From an uncultured Myxococcales bacterium (GTDB taxonomy: Bacteria > Myxococcota_A > UBA9042), in assembly GCA_903883645.1 (NCBI GenBank), contig CAISBR010000159.1, positions 1 through 32,523 on the forward strand: a stretch of DNA of 32,523 nt, written 5' to 3'. Of the stretch, positions 16,994 through 25,550 are shown piece by piece; the first letter of the stretch is position 1; each line of letters opens with the position of its first letter. Below the pieces are notes generated by a model that was not told the origin of the DNA, did not search any database, and saw only the letters and a program-made list of their open reading frames with translations. The position numbers and the translations under genes were made by a program.

Positions 16994-18748
16994 ATGAACC
17001 TCGATCCTTTTGCCCCCAGTCAATCTCGTGTGATCCAACGCATTGCATTGGGCCTGGCGGTCTTGGTCGTCACGCTCGGCGGCTGCGCCAGCGACCCCAC
17101 CGCGCCGTGGAATCAACCCGAGTACGGCTCGCGCTACTGCCTCAACTGCGACGAGGTCAAAGGTGCCCTGGGCGCCGCGGAATTCGGGCCCGCGCAGTGG
17201 ATCGCCAGCCCGAACTTCTCGCCGATGAACCGCAAGGTCGGCGACGTCAAAGTCGTGATCATGCACACGGTGCAGGGCTCGTACAACGGCTGCATCAGCT
17301 GGTTCCAGAATCCAACCGCGCAAGTTTCAGCGCATTACGTGGTATCCAAGACCGGCGCGGTGACGCAGATGGTCTTAGAGAAAGACAAGGCGTGGCATGT
17401 GGGCAGCGAAAACAGCTATACGATTGGCATTGAGCACGAGGGCTATGTGACTGATCCGGCTTGGGTTACGCCGCAAATGGTCGAGGCGAGCACCCAGCTG
17501 ACTTGCTACTTGTTGAAAAAATGGGGCTTACCGGCCACGAACGACACCATCAAGGGCCACGTGCAGCTGCCCAATCAGACCCATACCGACCCCGGTCAGT
17601 ACTGGCCTTATGCCGATTACCTAGCCAAAGTACAGACTTGCATGGGCGGCGGCACCGTGCCCACCTGCACAGGCGGCTGCGACGACGGCAAGGCCTGCAC
17701 CGACGACACGTGCAACAACGGCGTGTGCGCCCACAGCCCCAACACCGGCGCGGTCTGCTGGGACGGCGATGCGTGCACGGCCGGCGAAAAGTGCAACAAC
17801 GGCGCGTGCATCGGTGGCAAGATCGTCAAAGATTGCAACGATAACAATGCCTGCACGGACGATGGCTGCACCGGGGGCAACTGCACCCACAGCAACAATA
17901 CCGCGGGCTGCGACGACGGCGACGCCTGCACGGCCAGCGACCACTGCGGTGGCGGCAAATGCACAGGCAGTCCGGCACCTTGCGACGATGGCAACGGCTG
18001 CACGGTGGGCGACGTCTGTGTGGGCGGCACCTGCCAGCCGGGCCAGCCCAAGAACTGCGACGACGGCAACCCGTGCACCAAAGAGTTTTGCGCTGCGGGC
18101 AGTTGCACCTCGACGCCGATCACCGGGGCCTGCGACGACGGCGATCCGTGCACGGCGGGCGACAGCTGCGCGACCGGAAAGTGCAAGGGTACCAGCACGT
18201 TCTGCGACGATGGCAACCCGTGCACCCTCGACTCGTGCGCGGGCGGCTGCCAGAACACGCCGATCACCGGCCCGTGCGACGATGGCGATGCCTGCAGCGT
18301 GGGCGACTACTGCGCCGGCGGCTTGTGCCTGTCGGGCGCGCCCACCGAGTGCGACGACGGTTTCGCTTGCACCGTAGATAGTTGCGAGGCTGGCGAGTGC
18401 AAACACAGCGGCGGCAGCGCGCCCTCTGTCGCCACCTGCCAGGGTATCAACGTGCTCGCCACGGACCCGTGCGGCGGCCCCGCGGTGGAGCAAGTGTGCC
18501 CGGCCGGCCGCCCCTGCCAAAATGGCAAATGCCAGGCCAGCAGCGATGTTACCGGGGGTGATGCCAGCGGCGGCGACGGCCTGAGCTACGACGGCAGCGG
18601 CGACATCGCGAGCGCCGGCCAAGTACCCAATGGCGCACCGGCGTCGGGTTGCTCGACCTCGGGCGGCAGCGCACCGGTCTGGCCGATGGGCGCGGGCGTG
18701 GCAGTCTTGGTGCTGGCGGTCGGGCTGCGCCGGCGCATCCGTAGCTAA
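16994..18748 (+). CDS. N-acetylmuramoyl-L-alanine amidase (Amidase_2) lipoprotein with ten Cys-rich repeats and MYXO-CTERM-like tail
   Basis: 584 residues from ATG 16994 (GGAG 8 nt upstream); in-frame upstream codons give a shadow-like N-terminus. Residues 12-30 are a lipoprotein signal with lipobox LGG and Cys31. The Amidase_2 domain (about 83-215) cleaves the amide bond between N-acetylmuramic acid and the stem peptide: VVIMHTVQGSYNG supplies zinc ligand His91, HYVVSKTGAVTQMV and WHVGSENSYTIGIEHEG follow, and HTDPGQYWPY supplies His197 and Asp199. Residues about 225-500 carry ten Cys-rich units of the form CDDGxxCTxxDxCxxGxC, probably disulfide-stabilised and possibly metal-binding. The C-terminus is ASGCSTSGGSAPVWPMGAG, a hydrophobic helix and RRRIRS, a MYXO-CTERM-like anchor/sorting tail. 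Carrying both a lipobox and such a tail is unusual. Role: peptidoglycan remodelling or attack on other cells' walls; the substrate source is not readable. Confidence 0.88.
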   Translation: MNLDPFAPSQSRVIQRIALGLAVLVVTLGGCASDPTAPWNQPEYGSRYCLNCDEVKGALGAAEFGPAQWIASPNFSPMNRKVGDVKVVIMHTVQGSYNGCISWFQNPTAQVSAHYVVSKTGAVTQMVLEKDKAWHVGSENSYTIGIEHEGYVTDPAWVTPQMVEASTQLTCYLLKKWGLPATNDTIKGHVQLPNQTHTDPGQYWPYADYLAKVQTCMGGGTVPTCTGGCDDGKACTDDTCNNGVCAHSPNTGAVCWDGDACTAGEKCNNGACIGGKIVKDCNDNNACTDDGCTGGNCTHSNNTAGCDDGDACTASDHCGGGKCTGSPAPCDDGNGCTVGDVCVGGTCQPGQPKNCDDGNPCTKEFCAAGSCTSTPITGACDDGDPCTAGDSCATGKCKGTSTFCDDGNPCTLDSCAGGCQNTPITGPCDDGDACSVGDYCAGGLCLSGAPTECDDGFACTVDSCEAGECKHSGGSAPSVATCQGINVLATDPCGGPAVEQVCPAGRPCQNGKCQASSDVTGGDASGGDGLSYDGSGDIASAGQVPNGAPASGCSTSGGSAPVWPMGAGVAVLVLAVGLRRRIRS

Positions 18749-18753
18749 TCCAA

Positions 18754-19500
18754 ATGGTTGTGACCTGGCTCGACCGCAACTTGGCCATTGGTGGGGCGAC
18801 CGCCCTGGCCCTGGCGGCGCTGTTCTTGGCGTGGCTGGCGGGCCTGCCGGTGCTGCCGGCGTGGGTGGCTCCACCTGCAGAAATTGCGACAGCTAGGGCC
18901 GTTTCGCTGGCTGTGGTGCTGCCGCCCAAGCGCGTGGTGCCGCCGCCTGAGCTGCCAGCCGAAGTGCCGCGCGAGGCGCATATCGCTGAAAGTAAGCCAG
19001 AAGTGCTGCCGCTGCGACCCAGGCGTGCGGTTTCTAGTGCAAAGTCGCTTGATTCGGCCGCGGCCGCGCCGGTTGCCTCCCAGTCCCAAACGGGTACCGT
19101 GACCGTGCCGGGGCCTGCAAGTACGGCAACTGGAACGGGTTCTGCGCTGGGGTCGGCCGCAGGTCCGGGGGGTGCTGCTGCGGCCGGTCTGGGCGACGAG
19201 GTCGTGTACGGGGCCAGTTCCGTGGATCAACTACCGATTCCGCTGGCACAACCCTCGCCCGTGTATCCCGATTGGGCACGGCGCCGTGGCCAGACGGCGG
19301 TGCTGGCGCTGCGCTACGTGGTGGCGGCCGATGGGCACGTGCGCGATCTGCAGATCCGCGTCGTCAAAGGCGATCCGCGGCTCGCCGAGCCCGTAAAGCA
19401 GACAGTGCCGCGGTGGCGCTTTAAGCCAGCTCAGCGCGCCGGTGTAGCGGTGGCGGTGCGCGTCGAGCAAGAGCTGCAGTTCGACCTAGACGACGAGTAG
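18754..19500 (+). CDS. TonB-family energy-transducing protein
   Basis: 248 residues. One N-terminal membrane helix (about 13-34) anchors it in the inner membrane. A Pro-rich spacer (PPKRVVPPPELPAEVP, about 57-72) and a long Ala/Gly/Ser/Thr linker cross the periplasm. The C-terminal domain (about 160-245) is TonB_C-like: PSPVYPDWARRRGQTAVLAL, YVVAADGHVRDLQIRVVKGD, VPRWRFKPAQRAGVAV. TonB proteins pass ion-motive energy from ExbB/ExbD to outer-membrane receptors. No exbB, exbD or TonB-dependent receptor lies in the window. The ATG is 5 nt past the amidase stop with no clear ribosome-binding site, so translation may depend on the upstream gene. The role could instead be structural, like some non-energising TonB_C proteins. 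Confidence 0.85.
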   Translation: MVVTWLDRNLAIGGATALALAALFLAWLAGLPVLPAWVAPPAEIATARAVSLAVVLPPKRVVPPPELPAEVPREAHIAESKPEVLPLRPRRAVSSAKSLDSAAAAPVASQSQTGTVTVPGPASTATGTGSALGSAAGPGGAAAAGLGDEVVYGASSVDQLPIPLAQPSPVYPDWARRRGQTAVLALRYVVAADGHVRDLQIRVVKGDPRLAEPVKQTVPRWRFKPAQRAGVAVAVRVEQELQFDLDDE

Positions 19501-19608
19501 CGCCCCGATGCAACGTTGTGACCGCGGCGGCAAACGACATGTGGTCAAACTTCGCGGCAGTGGTGTAGGATTCGGCCGCGTGACGCAGGTGCGCCCGTCG
19601 AGGTCAGC

Positions 19609-20760
19609 GTGGCTCGAGTGCTGTGCAAGGGCATCGAAAAGTCCTATGGCGATGTGCGGGTAGTCCGCAGCCTGGACCTCGAAGTGGCCGATGGCGAGTT
19701 CTTGGTGCTGGTAGGCGCCTCGGGCTGTGGCAAATCAACAACATTGCGCATGGTTGCGGGGCTTGAGGCCATTACCGCCGGCCAGTTGCTCATCGGCGAC
19801 CGCGTGGTCAACGATGTGGCGCCGCGCGACCGCGATATTGCCATGGTTTTCCAAAGTTACGCCCTGTATCCGCACATGACGGTGCGCGACAACATGGCCT
19901 TTGGCTTAACCCTGCGCGGCGTCGCCAAGGCCGAGATCGAGCAGCGCGTGGGCGTGGCGTCGACGATGCTGGGGCTCAACGACCTGTTAGACCGCAAACC
20001 GGCTGCGCTTTCGGGCGGTCAGCGGCAGCGGGTGGCGATGGGCCGGGCGGTGGTGCGGCAGCCAAGCGTGTTCTTGTTCGACGAGCCGCTGAGCAATCTA
20101 GACGCCAAGCTGCGCGTGCAAATGCGGCTTGAGATCGCCAAGTTGCATAAGAAGCTGGGCACGACGATCTTGTATGTGACGCACGATCAGGTCGAGGCGA
20201 TGACGCTGGCGGACCGCATCGCGGTCATGCACGAAGGTGTGCTGCAACAGTGCGCCCCGCCTCAGGTTATTTACTCGCGGCCGGCCAATACCTACGTGGC
20301 GACCTTTATCGGCTCGCCGGCGATGAACCTGTTTGCGGTGCAGCGCCAGGGCACGCGGCTGGTGGGCTCGGGCCTGGCCATGGACCTAGATCCTGGCGAA
20401 ATTGAACTGCTTTGTGGCGATGAGACCGAGCTGACCGTGGGGATTCGCCCTCAGGACTGGCGGCCCGCGCCTTCGGGTTCGACGCCCGATGCCACACTGC
20501 AGGTCGATGTGCAAGAGCCGCTGGGGTCGGAGACGTTTGTGTTCGGCGAGCTGCTGGGGGCGAACCGCGACCTGCTGGCCGGGCGCGACCTGATTACCCA
20601 GCAACGTGCCGATTCGTTGGTGATTTTGCGGCTCGAGGCCGGCTTTGGCGGGCACCAGGGGCCGGCCATTGGCCTGCACATCGACCGCCAGCGGCTGCAC
20701 GCCTTCGACGCCAAGGGCGTGCGCTTGAACAAGAATACCTCTGAGCCCACGCTCGGTTAA
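19609..20760 (+). CDS. Sugar ABC transporter ATPase (MalK/UgpC/MsmX type)
   Basis: 383 residues from GTG with GAGGTC about 6 nt upstream. It powers carbohydrate import together with the binding protein and two permeases that follow. Walker A GASGCGKST (36-44), Q-loop FQSYALYPHMTVRDNM (Gln82), signature LSGGQRQRVAMGRA (134-147), Walker B VFLFDEPLSNLD (154-165) and switch His192 in YVTHDQVEA are all intact. The C-terminal third (about 240-375) is the TOBE/regulatory region typical of CUT1-family ATPases (PQVIYSRPANTYVATFIGSP, GIRPQDW). The 108 bp before it are gene-free, so it probably heads the transport operon. The ATPase being first is uncommon, as the binding protein gene usually leads. Confidence 0.93.
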   Translation: MARVLCKGIEKSYGDVRVVRSLDLEVADGEFLVLVGASGCGKSTTLRMVAGLEAITAGQLLIGDRVVNDVAPRDRDIAMVFQSYALYPHMTVRDNMAFGLTLRGVAKAEIEQRVGVASTMLGLNDLLDRKPAALSGGQRQRVAMGRAVVRQPSVFLFDEPLSNLDAKLRVQMRLEIAKLHKKLGTTILYVTHDQVEAMTLADRIAVMHEGVLQQCAPPQVIYSRPANTYVATFIGSPAMNLFAVQRQGTRLVGSGLAMDLDPGEIELLCGDETELTVGIRPQDWRPAPSGSTPDATLQVDVQEPLGSETFVFGELLGANRDLLAGRDLITQQRADSLVILRLEAGFGGHQGPAIGLHIDRQRLHAFDAKGVRLNKNTSEPTLG

Positions 20761-20770
20761 AGGTGATAGG

Positions 20771-22132
20771 ATGCGAAAGAGCCTTACGCTTCAACTCGTA
20801 ACTGCGGCGGCTGCCTGCTTTTTGGCGCTAGGTGCCCAGGGCTGCAAGAAGGACGCCGCCCCCGCGGCCGAGGCCAAGGCTGCCGCATCTGCCGAGCAAC
20901 CTAATGATAATAAAGGGGCTGTTGCAGCCGCAGCGGCGGCATCGCCCACAGTGGCGGCGGTGGTCGACGACGATCCGGGCCCGGCCAGCACGGTTACGGT
21001 GTGGCACGCCTACCGCGATGCGGAGCGGGCGGCCCTCGACAAGCTCATCGAACACTGGAACGGCACGCACAAGAATACGCAAATTCAGGCGTTATCTGTG
21101 CCACCTGATGCTATTATCGACAAGTTTCAGGTTGCGGTTCCTAACGGAAATGGGCCTGACTTAATGATTTTTGCCCACGACAAGATCGGCGTGTGGGCGC
21201 GCGATGGGCTAATTCAGCCGCTGGGCGAGTTTGCTACCCCCGAGCGCCTAAAGCGCTTTATGCCGCAGACGGTCAAGCCGCTCGTGTTCGAAAAGAACCT
21301 GTACGGTCTGCCGCTGGCGTATAAGACCCTGGTTTTGTTCTATAATAAGAAGATGGTGCCCACGCCGCCCAAGACGCTGGCGCAGCTCGTCGAAGTGGCC
21401 AAGGGCTTTACCAAGGCCGACCCCAACGCCGATAACGCCTCGTTTGGCTTGGCTTATGAGGCTGCGAACCTGTACTTCCACGGCCCGTTCTTGCTCGGTG
21501 CTGGTGGCGCTGTCTTCGACGAGGCGGGTGCGCTAAAGATCGACTCGCCCGAGGCCAAGAAGGCCATTGAAACGGTGCGCGGGCTGTACAGAGACGCCAA
21601 GATTCTGCCGCAGGGCACGGTGTCGGGCTTTGTGATTACCAGCATGTTCAACGATGGCAAGGTGCCGTTTGTGCTGCAAGGTCCGTGGTTTATGGGCGAG
21701 ATCGAGAAGTCGGTCGACTGGGCGGTGGCCACGCTGCCCGAGCTGGAGCCGGGCAAGCCAATGCGGCCGTTCTTGGGCTCCGAGGCGGCGCTGCTTTCGG
21801 CCAAAACTACGAACAAAGCTGCAGCGTTGCGCGTGATCGACTACCTAACCAGCGACGAGGCGGCGCTGACCCGTATCGACCAGGGCAAGCAGATGGTGGC
21901 CAATATCAAGACCTACGAGATGCCCAAGTGGGGCGACGACGCGGTGGTCAAGGTGTTCCGCGCCCAGGCCGAAACTGCAGTGCCCATGCCCAGTTCAGCC
22001 GAGATGTCGGCGGTGTGGACGCCGTATAACGCCGCGCTGCAAAAGGCTATCTACGGCGATACCAAGGCCGAAGAAGCCCTGGCCGAAGCGCAGAAGCGCG
22101 CCATCGACGATATTGCCAAGATGAAGAAGTAA
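20771..22132 (+). CDS. Extracellular solute-binding lipoprotein (MalE-like, family 1)
   Basis: 453 residues; AAAGGTGAT upstream of ATG. Lipoprotein signal with lipobox AQG and Cys25, then an Ala-rich tether to about residue 72. The body starts TVTVWHAYRDAERAALDKLI and has the family-1 features PDLMIFAHDKIGVWARDGLI, YGLPLAYKTLVLFYNKKMV, FVLQGPWFMGEIEKSVDWAV and a C-terminal VWTPYNAALQKAIYGDTKAE. These resemble maltodextrin-type binding proteins, so the ligand is probably an oligosaccharide, though specificity cannot be read. It should deliver substrate to the MalF/MalG-type permeases encoded next. It lies 10 nt after the ATPase gene and 37 nt before the first permease gene. Confidence 0.93.
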   Translation: MRKSLTLQLVTAAAACFLALGAQGCKKDAAPAAEAKAAASAEQPNDNKGAVAAAAAASPTVAAVVDDDPGPASTVTVWHAYRDAERAALDKLIEHWNGTHKNTQIQALSVPPDAIIDKFQVAVPNGNGPDLMIFAHDKIGVWARDGLIQPLGEFATPERLKRFMPQTVKPLVFEKNLYGLPLAYKTLVLFYNKKMVPTPPKTLAQLVEVAKGFTKADPNADNASFGLAYEAANLYFHGPFLLGAGGAVFDEAGALKIDSPEAKKAIETVRGLYRDAKILPQGTVSGFVITSMFNDGKVPFVLQGPWFMGEIEKSVDWAVATLPELEPGKPMRPFLGSEAALLSAKTTNKAAALRVIDYLTSDEAALTRIDQGKQMVANIKTYEMPKWGDDAVVKVFRAQAETAVPMPSSAEMSAVWTPYNAALQKAIYGDTKAEEALAEAQKRAIDDIAKMKK

Positions 22133-22169
22133 CTGGGCCAAGCTGCGCAAGTAGTCAAAAGGAAAGACG

Positions 22170-23915
22170 ATGCCGCCCAAAGTACCGCTCGCTCCGCCGC
22201 CCCCTTGGTCACGCATGGTATCCGCCGGTGTGCTGTGCGCGCTGCTGGGGCTGGCGCTGGTGTTTGGCCAGGCCGCACTGCGCAGCCAGCAGCAGACGTC
22301 GGCGCGGCGGGTAGGGGCCTTAGCCGTGGCCGATGCGGCAGTTGCGGCGGCGGCAGAGGTAGATAGCGGTAAAAGCGCAAAGTTGTTCGAGTCGATTGAG
22401 CGCGAACACCAGGATATTGACTACGCTTTTGCCGTGCGCGAGGGTGGTGTCGACGAGTTTGGCATCTCGCGCGGCAGCGAAGTGGTGCACGCCAAGCCGC
22501 CAGCGGTGGATGCGGCGCGGCTGCTCGACCACAGCAAGCGCGTGTCGACCGACGGGCACAGGGCGCTGGAGATCAAGCAACCCCTTGCTGTTCAACATCT
22601 TTTTGGCGAAATGGCGGATGGGCGACTGCTGGTAGCGGTGCCTGTCAAAGACTCTAGTGGCAACGGTGTCTCGGCCGTGGCAGGGGCAGTTCTGCGCAAA
22701 ACGACAGAGGATTCGCCGCCGCTGTGGATCGTGGCTGTGCTAGCTGGGCTGGCGGTGCTGCTCGCAGGCGTGGGTCGCAAGCTGCCGCTGGCGCCTAGGG
22801 TGGTGGATACCGCGAGCATTTGTGCTGTAGTGCTAGTGGGTTGGCTGCTGGCGCCGGCGCTGCCGAGTGCGGGCCCGGCCGGTGTCGCGGTGCTGGGCGG
22901 CTCGCGGATGGTCGCGCACGCGGCGGTCGAGGCGGGGGGCGGCAATGCTGGTCCGTGGCTGCTCGGGCTGCTGCTGCTCGCCGCCGGGGCAATAGGCTGG
23001 CTTCTAGACGATAGTGCCCGTGTATTTGCGGCCTTGCGTAAGGATCCGGTACCCTATTTCTACGTTGGCCCAGCTATCTTAGCGACAGGGCTGCTGATTT
23101 TTGTGCCGTTCGCCGTGGGCGTGGGCCTGTCGTTCGTGGATGGCGAGGGGCACTTTGTGGGCATCGACCACTACATCGAGGTGCTGACCTCGGTGGTAGA
23201 TCCCAATAGTTCTACGCACTTCTTTCGCACCCTGGCGCTGACGACGCTGTGGACGGCCATCAACGTCGGCTTCCACGTGGGCTTTGGCCTGGGCCTGGCT
23301 TTGGTCTTGAATCGCCCGCACTTGCGCGCCCGCGCGTTTTACCGTCTGCTGCTGATTGTGCCGTGGGCGGTGCCCAGCTACATCACCGCGCTGACGTGGA
23401 AGTGGTTGTTTAACACGCAGTTTGGCCCCATCAATGCCATGCTGGCGGCGCTGGGCCACGACCGCATCGACTGGCTGGGCAACAGCCCCCTCAGCAATTT
23501 TGGCGCGAATCTCGCGACCAATGTGTGGCTGGGCTTCCCGTTTATGATGGTGATTTCGCTGGGCGCGCTGCAGTCGATCCCCAGCGAGCTGTACGAGGCG
23601 GCCGACATCGATGGCGCCACAACTTGGCAAAAATTTAAGCATGTTACGCTGCCTCTGCTCAAGCCGGCCTTGTTCCCGGCGATTATCCTGGGCACCATCT
23701 GGACCTTCAACGCCTTCAACGTCATCTACCTGGTGTCGGGCGGCGGGCCGGATCACAAGACCGATATCCTAATTACCGAAGCGTATTACACGTTTACGGT
23801 GCTGCGGCGCACAGGCCTCGCGGCGGCTTATAGCGTGCTGATCTTCGCGATTTTGCTGCTGTATACCCTGATTACCAACCGCAAGACGCGCGCCACCGAA
23901 TCGGTGAGCACCTAA
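22170..23915 (+). CDS. MalF-type sugar permease with an extra N-terminal extracytoplasmic domain
   Basis: 581 residues; ribosome-binding site AAAGGAAAG. The C-terminal part (about 295-581) is a standard CUT1 permease with six hydrophobic segments, PWAVPSYITALTWKWLFN, and the EAA loop EAADIDGATTWQKFKHVTLP (476-495) that docks on the ATPase. Before it comes something unusual. A membrane helix (about 16-35) is followed by a soluble segment (about 36-182) predicted outside the membrane, then three further hydrophobic stretches (183-200, 214-230, 261-280). The soluble segment has Cache/PAS-like wording (RGSEVVHAKPPAVDAARLL, ADGRLLVAVPVKDSSGNG, VSAVAGAVLRKT), typical of periplasmic ligand sensors. 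MalF of enterobacteria has a periplasmic P2 loop but inside the core, not here. A built-in sensor that gates transport is a reasonable inference; the Cache assignment is tentative. Confidence 0.88.
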   Translation: MPPKVPLAPPPPWSRMVSAGVLCALLGLALVFGQAALRSQQQTSARRVGALAVADAAVAAAAEVDSGKSAKLFESIEREHQDIDYAFAVREGGVDEFGISRGSEVVHAKPPAVDAARLLDHSKRVSTDGHRALEIKQPLAVQHLFGEMADGRLLVAVPVKDSSGNGVSAVAGAVLRKTTEDSPPLWIVAVLAGLAVLLAGVGRKLPLAPRVVDTASICAVVLVGWLLAPALPSAGPAGVAVLGGSRMVAHAAVEAGGGNAGPWLLGLLLLAAGAIGWLLDDSARVFAALRKDPVPYFYVGPAILATGLLIFVPFAVGVGLSFVDGEGHFVGIDHYIEVLTSVVDPNSSTHFFRTLALTTLWTAINVGFHVGFGLGLALVLNRPHLRARAFYRLLLIVPWAVPSYITALTWKWLFNTQFGPINAMLAALGHDRIDWLGNSPLSNFGANLATNVWLGFPFMMVISLGALQSIPSELYEAADIDGATTWQKFKHVTLPLLKPALFPAIILGTIWTFNAFNVIYLVSGGGPDHKTDILITEAYYTFTVLRRTGLAAAYSVLIFAILLLYTLITNRKTRATESVST

Positions 23916-23925
23916 GCAGGAACCC

Positions 23926-24801
23926 ATGGCTGGATCCGGACATGGTTCAAGTGGTGTAGCACCTACCGGTTGGCAGGCGATGTTGCCGCATTTCTTGCTG
24001 ATTCCGGTGTCGGTGATCACGCTGTACCCGGTGCTGTATGTGATTAAGCTGGCGCTGTCGGGCACCTCGGGTGCGACCGCCTCGGCCTGGCCGTGGCCCG
24101 ATCACCCCAGCCTAGACGCGTTTGCCAAGGTGGCGCTGCGCACCGACGCCCATGGCACTTGGCTGTTTGGGCGGCAACTGCTCAATTCGTTGATTGTTTC
24201 GGGTGCGACCACCGTGCTGGGCATCGTGCTGGCGTGCACCGCGGCGTATGCGTTTGCCCGGTTCGAATTCCCAGGGCGGCGCGCTGGCTTGCTCGGCTTC
24301 TTGGCCACGCAGATGTTCCCCGGCATCCTGACGCTGATCCCATTGTATGTGCTGATTCAGAAACTGGGTTTGCTCGATTCGATGCTGGGTTTGATCCTGG
24401 TGTATTCGACCACGGCGATCCCGTTTTGCACCTGGACGCTCAAGGGCTACTTCGACACCTTGCCCAAAGAAATCGAGGAGTCAGCGATCATTGACGGGGC
24501 GACGCGCCTGCAGATTTTTGTGCGCATCATCCTGCCGCTGTCGGCGCCGGCGATTGCGGTGACCGCGCTGTTTTCGTTTATGGCGGCGTGGAACGAATTC
24601 GTGTTGGCGTACACGTTCTTGTCGCAAGAGGCGGCCTATACGCTGCCGGTGCAGATTCGCAACTACGTGGGCGACAAGGATGTGCAATGGTCTTTGTTTG
24701 CCGCGAGTTCGCTGATTGCCGCCGTGCCGGTCATGGCGCTTTTCTACGCGGTCGAGAAGCATTTGGTGGGCGGGCTGACGGCCGGTGGGGTTAAGGGGTG
24801 A
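23926..24801 (+). CDS. MalG-type sugar permease
   Basis: 291 residues, usual length for the second CUT1 permease; CAGGAAC upstream of ATG and 10 nt after the MalF-type gene. About six membrane helices, with ARFEFPGRRAGL (111-122) and the EAA loop EESAIIDGATRLQIFVRIIL (184-203), which contacts the ATPase. The typical C-terminal wording FSFMAAWNEFVLAYTFLS and KHLVGGLTAGGVKG is present. It pairs with the MalF-type permease to form the channel. Its stop overlaps the next gene start (GTGA). Confidence 0.93.
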   Translation: MAGSGHGSSGVAPTGWQAMLPHFLLIPVSVITLYPVLYVIKLALSGTSGATASAWPWPDHPSLDAFAKVALRTDAHGTWLFGRQLLNSLIVSGATTVLGIVLACTAAYAFARFEFPGRRAGLLGFLATQMFPGILTLIPLYVLIQKLGLLDSMLGLILVYSTTAIPFCTWTLKGYFDTLPKEIEESAIIDGATRLQIFVRIILPLSAPAIAVTALFSFMAAWNEFVLAYTFLSQEAAYTLPVQIRNYVGDKDVQWSLFAASSLIAAVPVMALFYAVEKHLVGGLTAGGVKG

Positions 24802-25550
24802 GTGCACGCGTGGCGAAGAACGGCAATCCGGACCCGACGCATTACGATGGGCAAGACTTGGAAGCGCTCGCGGACCTGCCCAACTACACGGGCTGGATTC
24901 TTGAGCGATTTCGACCCTTTCTGCGCGGACGGGTGATCGAGGTCGGTGCGGGCTTGGGCAATGTGTCGCGGCGCTATGTCGACCAGGTTGAGTCGGCGCT
25001 GCTGGTCGAGCCTGCTGCCAATCTTTACAAGGTGTTGCAAGAGCAGCTGGCGAATCGGTCGCACGTGACCTGCACCAATGCGCTGCTGGGCGATGTGCCG
25101 GCCGAGCTGCTGCAGCCCAAGTTCGATGCGGCGCTGATGGTCAATGTTTTAGAGCATATCGACGACGATGTGGCGGTGCTGAAGCAGGTGCGCGAGGTGG
25201 TGAAGCCGGGCGGCTACCTGCTGATTTTTGTACCGGCGCTGCCCGCGCTGTACGGCTCGCTCGACGCGCTGGTGCACCACTGCCGGCGCTACCGGCGCTC
25301 TGAGCTGCGGATCAAGATGGTGCAAGCGGGCTTTCGGATTGAGGAATGTAGCTACTTCGACCTGCTGGGTATGGCTCCGTGGCTGGTGGCCGGGCGAGTG
25401 TTGCGGCAGCGCAAGTTCGATGCGCGCGGGGCGACGTGGTACGACCGGCTGGGCGTGCCGGTGACGCGGGCGCTTGAGAGTAGGCTGCCGGTGCCGTTTG
25501 GTAAGTCTCTGATTGCTATTGCAAAAGTTCCCCAAGAGGATGGTCGATGA
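24798..25550 (+). CDS. Class I SAM-dependent methyltransferase
   Basis: 250 residues from GTG 24798, sharing GTGA with the permease stop; GTG 24810 is an alternative start. Motif I is VIEVGAGLGNVS (46-57), the acidic residue after beta-2 is in LLVEPAANL, and FDAALMVNVLEHIDDD gives motif IV with the LEH/D pattern common to methyltransferases acting on small molecules, lipids or glycans. YGSLDALVHHCRRYRRSELR and the Phe/Leu-rich C-terminus resemble methyltransferases found with glycosyltransferases. Substrate unknown. Overlap on both sides ties it to the transport operon and to recQ, but this may reflect compact gene packing rather than a shared pathway. Confidence 0.85.
   Translation: MSARVAKNGNPDPTHYDGQDLEALADLPNYTGWILERFRPFLRGRVIEVGAGLGNVSRRYVDQVESALLVEPAANLYKVLQEQLANRSHVTCTNALLGDVPAELLQPKFDAALMVNVLEHIDDDVAVLKQVREVVKPGGYLLIFVPALPALYGSLDALVHHCRRYRRSELRIKMVQAGFRIEECSYFDLLGMAPWLVAGRVLRQRKFDARGATWYDRLGVPVTRALESRLPVPFGKSLIAIAKVPQEDGR

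Noticed and set aside
17680..18400. Regularly spaced repeats that could suggest a CRISPR-like array
   Set aside because: The periodic units are in-frame protein repeats with varying DNA sequence, not identical direct repeats with unique spacers.
17621..18874. Minus-strand open frame with Val/Ala repeats opposite the amidase
   Set aside because: The periodicity simply mirrors the ten Cys-rich repeats on the plus strand.
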